The notes under the pieces: model-generated | What the model saw: only the letters and a program-made list of their open reading frames with translations | Database searches by the model: none | What the model was told of the DNA's origin: nothing | Made by a program: the position numbers and the translations under genes | Shown: positions 1 through 6,028 of the stretch, piece after piece | How positions within the stretch are numbered: position 1 is the first letter of the stretch | How the letters are laid out: every line of letters begins with the position of its first letter | Origin: Gemmatimonadota bacterium | GTDB lineage: Bacteria; Gemmatimonadota; Gemmatimonadetes; Gemmatimonadales; GWC2-71-9 | Assembly (NCBI GenBank): GCA_003222235.1 | Contig: QHVD01000281.1 | Location: 1 to 14,306 of the forward strand | Direction of reading: 5' to 3' | Length of the DNA: 14,306 nucleotides

Positions 1-410
1 GGATGCCCGATGGCGCCTGGCCGATCCTCACCTACGCCGGGAAGTGGGAGCCCGGCTCGCCCGACGACCTCGGTAGCGCGCCCGTGTGCCCCGCGAACAT
101 TCCCCAGAAGGTCGCGGACAAGCTCGCCAAGCTCGCAGAGGCTGCGTGGCGGGTGATGCAGGGAACCGGCTACGGACGCGTAGACCTGCGGCTGGACGAG
201 CAGGGCCGCGCCTGGATCCTGGACGTCAATCCGAACCCCGACTTGAACGACGACGCCGGGCTGTCGCGGATGGCGCGGGCGGCGGGTTGGGACTACGCGG
301 AACTGGTGCGCCGGATCGCCGAAGTGGCCCTCCGTGAGGCCCAGGGCGAAAAGGCGGCCCTTGAGCTGCTCGCTCCGTCCCGTCGGCCGCGCGCAACGCG
401 CACGGCTTGA
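1..410 (+). CDS. ATP-grasp enzyme, D-Ala-D-Ala ligase-like (3' part only)
   Basis: Only the C-terminal ~135 codons are inside the window; the reading frame is open at the left edge, so the first Met codon at 3 is probably internal. The visible part has the end of an ATP-grasp fold: a GYGRVDLRLDE segment (codons ~57-67) followed by the metal/nucleotide-binding strand ILDVNPNPDLNDDAG (~72-86), the position where D-Ala-D-Ala ligases have an E-x-N loop. The NPNPDL form is typical of an atypical ligase-like branch rather than the cell-wall Ddl enzymes. The family couples ATP hydrolysis to formation of an amide bond between a carboxylate and an amine; the substrate cannot be read from this fragment. 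The 3' end overlaps the acetyltransferase gene by 50 bases, so the two are probably co-translated. The family assignment is fairly secure; a true Ddl role is unlikely. Confidence 0.8.
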   Translation, partial: MPDGAWPILTYAGKWEPGSPDDLGSAPVCPANIPQKVADKLAKLAEAAWRVMQGTGYGRVDLRLDEQGRAWILDVNPNPDLNDDAGLSRMARAAGWDYAELVRRIAEVALREAQGEKAALELLAPSRRPRATRTA

Positions 411-861
411 GGGGCTGACGGCGGCGACGGGCTTCTTCCGGCGGGAAGAGGTCGCGACCGCCCTGGAGCTGTTGGATGACAGTCTCGCCGGGGACCCCGA
501 CTACCGCTTCCTGGGCGCCTACGCGGGTGACGAGCTCCTCGGGTACGCGTGCTGGGGCCCCACGCCGGGGACGGAAGGGACCTACGACCTCTATTGGATC
601 GTCGTGGATCCCGCGTGGCAGGGCAAAGGGGTCGGGACCCTCCTGTTGAGGGCCGTCGAGGCCAAGCTCGTGGCCGAGGACTGTCGCCTCATCGTCGTCG
701 AAACCTCGTCCCGCGCCGGGTACGCGCCCACCCGGGGGTTTTACGAGCGGCGCGGCTACGCCCCGGCGGCGCGAGTCCCGGGCTATTACGCGCCCGACGA
801 CGATCTGATCGTGTACCTCAAGGACCTGACGCATGGCGCCCTGGCAAGAGCTGCTCCGTAA
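361..861 (+). CDS. GNAT family N-acetyltransferase
   Basis: A 166-residue acetyl-CoA-dependent N-acetyltransferase, a normal single-domain GNAT length. The acetyl-CoA pyrophosphate-binding motif is clear: VVDPAWQGKGVG at residues 81-92 (Q87-x-x-G90-x-G92), preceded by the beta-4 strand YDLYWI and followed by helix LLLRAVEAKL; the late strand/helix FYERRGYAP (128-136) is the usual GNAT C-terminal signature. I chose the TTG at 361 because AAAGG lies 6 bases upstream and the protein then begins just before LRPVGRAQR, as relatives do; a GTG at 334 in the same frame would add nine basic residues. The start lies inside the ATP-grasp gene and the end overlaps kamA by 29 bases. The substrate is unknown; with KamA next door, beta-lysine is a candidate (compare archaeal ablA/ablB, where a GNAT enzyme acetylates beta-lysine). 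Confidence 0.85.
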   Translation: MSCSLRPVGRAQRARLEGLTAATGFFRREEVATALELLDDSLAGDPDYRFLGAYAGDELLGYACWGPTPGTEGTYDLYWIVVDPAWQGKGVGTLLLRAVEAKLVAEDCRLIVVETSSRAGYAPTRGFYERRGYAPAARVPGYYAPDDDLIVYLKDLTHGALARAAP

Positions 862-1981
862 GAAGTCCGTCGCAACGTTAGAAGCGCTGGTGGCCAAGTT
901 CGGCCCCGAGCACTTCCCGGATCTCGAACGGCTCCGGGAGGCGGCCCGAAACTTCGAGTTCCGGATCTCCCCGGCCATGGTGGACCTGATCAAGTCCCCG
1001 GGCGACCCGATCTGGCGGCAGTACGTACCGGACCTCCAGGAGCTCGAAGTCCACGACGGGCTCGTGGACTCGCTCGCGGAGGATGCGAACTCCCCCGTCC
1101 CCAACATCACGCACCGCTACCCCGACCGCGCCCTGTTCCTCGTGTCGCCGGTCTGCGCCTCGTACTGTCGCTTTTGCACCCGGCGCCGCAAGGTCGGCGA
1201 TCCGGAGAAGATCCCCATGTCCGAGCTCGAGTCGGCGTTTCGTTATCTCGAGGAGCACACCGAGATTCGGGACGTCATCATGTCGGGGGGGGACCCCCTG
1301 CTGCTCTCGGACCGCCGCATCGACGAACTGTGCAAGCGGCTGAGATCGATCCCGCACATCGAGATCATCCGCATCGGCAGCCGGGTGCCGTGCCATCTCC
1401 CGGAGCGGATCACCCCGGAGCTGTGCGCCATCTTGAAGCAGTCTCATCCGCTCTACATCAACACTCACTTCAACCATCCCGACGAGCTCACACCCGCGGC
1501 GGTGAACGCGCTCCGCATGCTGGCCGACGCCGGTATCCCCCTCGGCTGCCAGACGGTGCTGCTGAAGGGAGTGAACGACGATCCCGTGGTGATGAAAGCG
1601 CTGATGCAGAAGCTGCTCGCGGCCCGGGTGCGGCCGTACTACCTCTTCATGTGCGACCAGGTGGCGGGCGCCGAGCACTTCCGGACGACGGTCGAGAAAG
1701 GACTCGAAATCATCAGGGCCCTGCGTGGCTGGACGTCCGGGCTCGCGGTCCCGCACTTCGTGATCGACGCCCCGGGCGGAGGCGGGAAGATCCCGCTCGT
1801 CCCGGAGTACGTTGAGTCGATCAGCGATGAAGAAGTGGTGCTGCGCAACTACGCGGGGAAGCGGTACGTGTATAAGCAACCGCCGGCGAACCGGCAAGAG
1901 GACTCAGCTCGGGATCGCGCCCTCCCCTCTTCCTCCTTCCTCCCATTTCCGCGGCCGTTTTCCGCCCTTCCGGCCCCCTGA
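833..1981 (+). CDS. kamA: lysine 2,3-aminomutase, KamA family radical SAM/PLP enzyme
   Basis: A 382-residue radical-SAM aminomutase that interconverts L-lysine and beta-lysine using a [4Fe-4S] cluster, S-adenosylmethionine and PLP. The cluster motif C-x3-C-x2-C is C108, C112, C115, followed by T116-R117; that Arg corresponds to the one that holds the substrate carboxylate in the clostridial enzyme. The SAM-contact SGGDP is at 151-155. The PLP lysine is K319 in DAPGGGGK (312-319). D275 (in CDQV) and D312 match the two aspartates that bind the side-chain amine of lysine, which favours lysine over glutamate as substrate. The C-T-R-R-R context distinguishes it from EpmB (EF-P modification). The ATG at 833 has AAGGA 8 bases upstream. 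The conserved part ends at about residue 350 (GKRYVYKQP); the last ~32 residues are low-complexity and lie antisense to the response regulator gene. The C-terminal zinc cysteines of the clostridial enzyme are absent. Confidence 0.93.
   Translation: MAPWQELLRKKSVATLEALVAKFGPEHFPDLERLREAARNFEFRISPAMVDLIKSPGDPIWRQYVPDLQELEVHDGLVDSLAEDANSPVPNITHRYPDRALFLVSPVCASYCRFCTRRRKVGDPEKIPMSELESAFRYLEEHTEIRDVIMSGGDPLLLSDRRIDELCKRLRSIPHIEIIRIGSRVPCHLPERITPELCAILKQSHPLYINTHFNHPDELTPAAVNALRMLADAGIPLGCQTVLLKGVNDDPVVMKALMQKLLAARVRPYYLFMCDQVAGAEHFRTTVEKGLEIIRALRGWTSGLAVPHFVIDAPGGGGKIPLVPEYVESISDEEVVLRNYAGKRYVYKQPPANRQEDSARDRALPSSSFLPFPRPFSALPAP
1882..1944 (+). other. hairpin plus polypyrimidine tract at kamA 3' end
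   Basis: GCCGG-CGAA-CCGGC (1882-1895) can form a 5-bp stem with a tetraloop just after the last conserved kamA codons. It is followed by an uninterrupted 25-base C/T tract at 1920-1944. There is no U-run, so this is not a classical intrinsic terminator; a C-rich, G-poor stretch of this kind could serve as a Rho loading region, which is inference. On the other strand the tract reads as A/G-rich sequence inside the response regulator's tail. Confidence 0.35.
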
Positions 1982-2746
1982 GCCGCCGCGCGTCCCGCCG
2001 CCGGAGTCGATGGAGCGAACGTCGGCTTCGCTCACGAGGAGTCCGGTGCGCAGCGCGAATCGCACCAGCTCCGGGCGGTGTCGCAGTCCCAACCGGTCCA
2101 TGAGGCGGGCCCGGTCCTCGTCCACGGTCTTCGGGCTGACGGAGAGCTTGCGGCCGATCTCTTTCGAGGTGTAACCCAGCGCCACGAGCGCCAGCACCTG
2201 ACGCTCGCGCGCGTTCAGCCGATCCGCCGCAGCCTTCTCGTCCTGGGTCTGCCCCTCCTTCCAGTAGCGTTGCAGCACGACCAGGGTGGCCGCGTCCGCC
2301 CCGAGGAACAGTCGACCCTCGGTCACCGTTCGGATCGCCCGCGTGAGGTCCTCCACTGGACCCGCCTTCTCGACGAATCCGCTCGCGCCCGCCTCGAGCG
2401 CGTCGAGCAACTGGCGCTCTTGTGCGACCGCGGTGAGGACGAGTACCCTGGCTCCGATCCCCAGCGCGACGATCCGGCGTGTCGCCTCGAGGCCTCCTCC
2501 CCCCGGCATGGCCAGATCCATCAGGACGACGTCCGGGCGAGTCAAGTACGCGCGCGCAACGCCTTCGTCCCCGGTTCCGGCCTCGCCGACCACAACGAGA
2601 TCGCGCTGCTTTTCCAGCAGCGCACGCAACCCGGCACGGAAGACGACGTGATCGTCCACCAAGAGGATGCGGATGCTATTCCGCAGTTTGTCGGCAGGAC
2701 CGAGGGCGATCACGGACGCGTCTAGCGCTGACATTCCATATGCCAC
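1904..2746 (-). CDS. response regulator, NarL/FixJ type (receiver + LuxR HTH)
   Basis: A two-component DNA-binding regulator. Counting from the GTG at 2746 the protein is 280 residues. The receiver domain (about 24-140) has the acidic pair in LLVDDH (D31-D32), the phospho-acceptor in VLMDLAMP (D77), the conserved Thr in VLVLTAV and Lys in GFVEKAG. The LuxR-type HTH (about 177-236) contains LNARERQVLALVALGYTSKE, then IGRKLSVSPKTVDEDR as the recognition helix. I chose GTG 2746 because GGAG lies 6 bases upstream; ATG 2734 is the alternative, and an ATG at 2803 leaves an implausible leader. After FALRTGLL the protein has a ~45-residue Gly/Arg/Lys/Glu-rich tail not expected in this family, and 78 bases of it are antisense to kamA. 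No histidine kinase gene is in the window, so it is an orphan here. It diverges from the alcohol dehydrogenase gene, a possible target. Confidence 0.92.
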   Translation of the reverse strand: MAYGMSALDASVIALGPADKLRNSIRILLVDDHVVFRAGLRALLEKQRDLVVVGEAGTGDEGVARAYLTRPDVVLMDLAMPGGGGLEATRRIVALGIGARVLVLTAVAQERQLLDALEAGASGFVEKAGPVEDLTRAIRTVTEGRLFLGADAATLVVLQRYWKEGQTQDEKAAADRLNARERQVLALVALGYTSKEIGRKLSVSPKTVDEDRARLMDRLGLRHRPELVRFALRTGLLVSEADVRSIDSGGGTRGGSGGRKGGKRPRKWEEGGRGEGAIPS

Positions 2747-2819
2747 GGTTCGCTCCCTTGCAAAATCTATGCACCACGTAACGGTCGGGCACGCCCTGCT
2801 CACTAACCCCGCGACAGCT

Positions 2820-2836
2820 TTGGCACGGCTCGTGCC
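2820..2836 (+). promoter_or_regulatory. sigma-54-like element / inverted repeat upstream of the dehydrogenase
   Basis: TTGGCACGGCTCGTGCC matches the -24/-12 consensus TGGCACG-N4-TTGC with the GG and GC dinucleotides exactly 10 bases apart; the one mismatch in the core is G instead of the first T of TTGC. The same bases form a perfect dyad, GGCACG-GCT-CGTGCC (2822-2836), so an operator for a dimeric regulator is an equally good reading. It lies 44 bases before the dehydrogenase start. No enhancer-binding protein gene is visible nearby. Confidence 0.35.
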
Positions 2837-2852
2837 CGTGTCGCGCGTCCGC

Positions 2853-2858
2853 TACAAT
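2853..2858 (+). promoter_or_regulatory. candidate -10 box (TACAAT) for the dehydrogenase
   Basis: TACAAT is a good sigma-70-type -10 hexamer that would start transcription near 2865, leaving a short leader of ~15 bases before ATG 2880. No matching -35 hexamer is seen 16-18 bases upstream and there is no Shine-Dalgarno sequence in the leader. The same octamer CTACAATT recurs at 9547, so it may be a host -10 style. Confidence 0.35.
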
Positions 2859-2879
2859 TCACCACAACAGTTTTCGACC

Positions 2880-3863
2880 ATGCGCGCTATGCTCCTCGAC
2901 GTGCCGCGCCGTCCGCTTCGCGCGGCCGATGTCCCGCGCCCCGAGCCCGGTCCCGGGCAGGTGCTCATTGCCGTGAATGCCTGCGGCGTGTGCCGCACTG
3001 ACCTGCACATTTTCGATGCGGAACTCGCGAACCCCAAGCTGCCGCTCGTGCTCGGTCACGAAATCGTCGGCACGGTCGTCGCCACCGGGCCGGGCGCGGG
3101 CCGGTTCGCCCGCGGAGAGCGGGTCGGCGTTCCCTGGCTCGGCTGGAGTTGCGGCGAGTGCCGCTATTGCCGCACCGCCCGCGAGAACCTGTGCGACCGC
3201 GCGCGCTTCACCGGATACCAGATCGACGGCGGCTACGCCGAGTACGCCGCGGCGGACGCGCGGTTCGCATTCCGGCTCCCCGGCGAGTATGCCGATGCCG
3301 ACGCCGCGCCGCTCCTCTGCGCGGGACTCATCGGCTACCGCTCGCTCGTCGCCGCAGGCGACGCCGAGCGGCTTGGGTTGTACGGGTTCGGCGCCGCCGC
3401 CCACATCGTGGCACAGCTGGCTCGTCACCAGGGACGGCGCGTGTTCGCGTTCACGCGCGCCGGGGACACGGACGCGCAGCGCTTCGCGCTCGAGCTCGGC
3501 GCGGTGTGGGCGGGTGCGTCGGACGACCGACCGCCCGAGCCGCTCGACGCCGCGATCATCTTCGCGCCGGTCGGGAGCCTCGTGCCGATGGCGCTGCGCA
3601 CCGTGGCGAAGGGCGGAACCGTGGTGTGCGCCGGCATCCACATGAGCGAGATCCCCGCGTTCCCCTACGACCTGCTCTGGGGCGAGCGGGTGGTGCGCTC
3701 GGTGGCGAACTTGACCCGGAAGGACGGAGAGGAGTTTCTCGCGCTCGCTCCCAAGGCGCCCGTGCGGACGGAGATCGAGTCGTATCCCCTGGAGCACGCG
3801 AACGAGGCACTCGGGAACCTGAGGGCGGGAAGAGTCCGGGGGGCGGCGGTGCTGAAGATCTGA
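2880..3863 (+). CDS. zinc-dependent alcohol dehydrogenase family protein
   Basis: A 327-residue medium-chain (MDR) zinc alcohol dehydrogenase, expected to oxidise an alcohol or reduce an aldehyde with NAD(P). The catalytic zinc ligands are visible: C38 in CGVCRTD, H60-E61 in LGHEIVG, and C147 in LLCAGLIGY. The structural zinc site is C91, C94, C97 and C105 (CGECRYCRTARENLC). The nucleotide-binding turn is GFGAAAH (169-175), a variant of GxGxxG. Sequence style fits the subgroup known as TIGR02822-type zinc-binding ADH, whose physiological substrate is unsettled. The ATG at 2880 is preferred because homology begins with MRAMLLDVP; ATG 2889 is possible, and the frame is open well upstream into the regulator gene without similarity. 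Neither start has a Shine-Dalgarno sequence. The stop lies 5 bases from the stop of the convergent kinase gene. Confidence 0.92.
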   Translation: MRAMLLDVPRRPLRAADVPRPEPGPGQVLIAVNACGVCRTDLHIFDAELANPKLPLVLGHEIVGTVVATGPGAGRFARGERVGVPWLGWSCGECRYCRTARENLCDRARFTGYQIDGGYAEYAAADARFAFRLPGEYADADAAPLLCAGLIGYRSLVAAGDAERLGLYGFGAAAHIVAQLARHQGRRVFAFTRAGDTDAQRFALELGAVWAGASDDRPPEPLDAAIIFAPVGSLVPMALRTVAKGGTVVCAGIHMSEIPAFPYDLLWGERVVRSVANLTRKDGEEFLALAPKAPVRTEIESYPLEHANEALGNLRAGRVRGAAVLKI

Positions 3864-3877
3864 GTGGCTCAGAGCTT
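3855..3877. terminator. bidirectional hairpin spanning two convergent stop codons
   Basis: AAGATCTGAG-TGG-CTCAGAGCTT: ten positions on each side of a 3-base loop, with a single A/G mismatch. The dehydrogenase TGA (3861-3863) and, on the other strand, the kinase TGA (3869-3871) sit at mirror-image positions in the two arms. No T-run follows on either strand, so termination efficiency is uncertain, but placement between convergent genes supports a shared 3' end structure. Confidence 0.5.
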
Positions 3878-6028
3878 GCTCCGCAACGCCTGAAACCGCG
3901 GATCGCCGCGCAATGACTCGAGATCGGAGTCGTTGTCGAGCCACTCGCGGTGCCCGAAGCCGTTCCGGATCGCTTGCTCGAGGCACGCGATCGCGTCGTC
4001 GCTCCGCCCCAGCAGCGCGTACGAGCACGCCACGTTGTAGAGGACTCCCGAGTCCTCCGGGTCGATGGCACGCGCCCGGTCGGTCCATTCGAGGCCGCGC
4101 TCACGCTCGCCGAGCTGCACCAGCGCCCCACCCCCCAAGTAAAGAGCGCGGGCGTCGTCCGGATTGAGCTCGAGGTGCTTCTCGGCAACCTCCAGCCCCC
4201 GGCGCATGGATGTCTTTGCGTCCGCGTGGCGGCCCAGCCCTTTGAGGGGGACCGACACCAGGATCAGCGCCTGATAGTCTTCGGGGCGGACGCGCGACGC
4301 ATCCTCGTAGTGGCGCACGGCGTCCTCCAGCTCGCCCTCCTGGAAGCACGCCCGCGCGTAGAGGTAGTGGGCCTCGTACAGCTTCGGGTTCAGCCGGATC
4401 GCCGTTTCGAACTCGTGCCGCGCTTCTGCGTACTTCTTGCTCAGGGAGACGGCCAATCCTCGCGATGCGTGCGCCTCGGCCAGCTCGGGATCGAGCTCCA
4501 GGGCCCGGCGGCTGGCGGACTCCGCGCTCTCGAGGTTGGTCTTGCTGCCGTCCCAGTACATGTAGAGGAAGGAGCAGCAGTCGGCCACGCCGGCGTAGGC
4601 GAGGGCGTAGTGGGGATCGATTTCGATCGCCCGCTCGAACATGCGGCGGGCGAACTGGATGCCGGTGCGGCGGAACTGGTGGAAGAACTGGCGGCCGCGC
4701 AGGTAGTACTCGTAGGCTTGCACGTTCTCGGTCGGCGCCTTTTCGATCGCCCGTCGCTCTTCATCGCTCAGTACCACCCGCAGCGCCTTCACGATGTTCC
4801 CCGCGATCTCGTCCTGGATCGCGAACACGTCTTCCAGGTCGCGGTCGTAGCGCTCCGACCAGAGATGGTAGCCGTCGGCGACGTTGACCAACTGTGCCGT
4901 CACCCGCAGGCGGTTCCCCGCCTTGCGCACACTCCCCTCCAGCACCGTGCCCACGCTCAGCTGCTCGCCTACCTTGCGGATGTCCTGGTTCTTCCCCTTG
5001 AAGGCGAAGGCCGAAGTCCGCGACGCCACGCGCAGGGCCTGGATCTTGGTGAGCGCGTTGATGATCTCCTCGGCGATCCCGTCGGTGAAGTATTCGTTCT
5101 CCGGGTCGGCGCTCATGTTGACGAACGGCAGCACGGCGATCGATTTCGGAGCTGTGGCCGTCACCACCGGCACGGCGCCTGGCGGCGTCGCGCCCGCCGG
5201 CTTGAGCGCCTGGGCAAACTGGGCCGCCGTCGCGAACCGGTCCGCCGGCTCCTTCGCCAGCGCCCTCATGACCGCCTGCTCCACCCAGGGCGGCACGGCG
5301 TCTCGCACGGAGCGGAGCGGCGGGACCGGCTCCGTGAAGCACTTCACGATGATCGCCTGGGCGGTGGGCCCGGTGAACGGCGTGCGGCCGGCCAGCATCT
5401 CGTACAGCACGCATCCCAGGCTGTACACGTCGCTCCGCCCGTCCAGCTCGACCGCGCCGCCGGCCTGCTCCGGGCTCATGTACGCCGGCGTGCCGACCGA
5501 GGTGCCTGTCTGGGTCAGCGTGTCCGCTGCCGCGGCGCTGACCGCCTTGGCGATGCCGAAGTCGGTCACCATGGCCTCGCCTTCGTGCAGCATTACGTTC
5601 TCGGGCTTGATGTCGCGGTGCACAACCCGGTGCCGGTGCGCGTAGTCCAGCGCGGCCGCGACCGCGCGCGCCACCTGGAGTGCCTCCTCGAGGGGGAGCG
5701 TCGTCTCGCGCTCCAGCCGCTGGCGCAGCGACTCCCCTTCCACGTAGGGCATGACGTAGTAGAGCAGGTCGTCGTCGACCTGCCCCGAGTCGTACAGCGG
5801 AACGATGTGGGGATGCTGCAGGCGCGCCGCGATGTCGATCTCCCGCAGGAACCGCTCGGGCCCGAGGCTGACCGCGAGGTGCGGATGCAGCACCTTGACC
5901 GCCACCGAGCGGCGGTGCCGGCGGTCCTGGGCCACGTACACCGTCGCCATGCCCCCGCGGCCGATCTCCCGCTCGATGCCGTACCGGCCGGCCAACGCGG
6001 TGCGGACGCGATCCGTCTGCTCGTCCAT
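3869..6028 (-). CDS. Ser/Thr protein kinase with TolB-like and TPR regions
   Basis: A 719-residue multidomain signalling protein. The Hanks-type kinase domain (about 16-275) is complete: glycine loop GRGGMA (23-28), K45, E63, catalytic H137-R138-D139 with K141 and N144, D156-F157-G158, and S185-P186-E187 in place of APE; it is an RD kinase and should be active. Residues ~294-425 (start KSIAVLPFVNMS) form the TolB/FlgO-like region often paired with TPRs in adenylate cyclases and kinases of soil bacteria. From ~437 to the end there are repeated TPR-type helices (for example AIEIDPHYALAYAGVA and the repeat ending in LNPDDARALYLGGGAL). No transmembrane segment separates kinase and sensor, so it is probably cytoplasmic. 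Start ATG 6028 overlaps the stop of the EF-G-like gene as TGATG; the frame is open 92 codons upstream but that stretch is a shadow of the EF-G gene. The substrate is unknown; the adjacent GTPase is an obvious candidate. Confidence 0.95.
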   Translation of the reverse strand: MDEQTDRVRTALAGRYGIEREIGRGGMATVYVAQDRRHRRSVAVKVLHPHLAVSLGPERFLREIDIAARLQHPHIVPLYDSGQVDDDLLYYVMPYVEGESLRQRLERETTLPLEEALQVARAVAAALDYAHRHRVVHRDIKPENVMLHEGEAMVTDFGIAKAVSAAAADTLTQTGTSVGTPAYMSPEQAGGAVELDGRSDVYSLGCVLYEMLAGRTPFTGPTAQAIIVKCFTEPVPPLRSVRDAVPPWVEQAVMRALAKEPADRFATAAQFAQALKPAGATPPGAVPVVTATAPKSIAVLPFVNMSADPENEYFTDGIAEEIINALTKIQALRVASRTSAFAFKGKNQDIRKVGEQLSVGTVLEGSVRKAGNRLRVTAQLVNVADGYHLWSERYDRDLEDVFAIQDEIAGNIVKALRVVLSDEERRAIEKAPTENVQAYEYYLRGRQFFHQFRRTGIQFARRMFERAIEIDPHYALAYAGVADCCSFLYMYWDGSKTNLESAESASRRALELDPELAEAHASRGLAVSLSKKYAEARHEFETAIRLNPKLYEAHYLYARACFQEGELEDAVRHYEDASRVRPEDYQALILVSVPLKGLGRHADAKTSMRRGLEVAEKHLELNPDDARALYLGGGALVQLGERERGLEWTDRARAIDPEDSGVLYNVACSYALLGRSDDAIACLEQAIRNGFGHREWLDNDSDLESLRGDPRFQALRSKL

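Noticed and set aside
833..1981. EpmB (EF-P lysine aminomutase) rather than KamA.
   Set aside because: The cluster motif continues C-T-R-R-R and the PLP motif is DAPGGGGK, as in KamA; EpmB differs at both, and no efp or epmA is adjacent.
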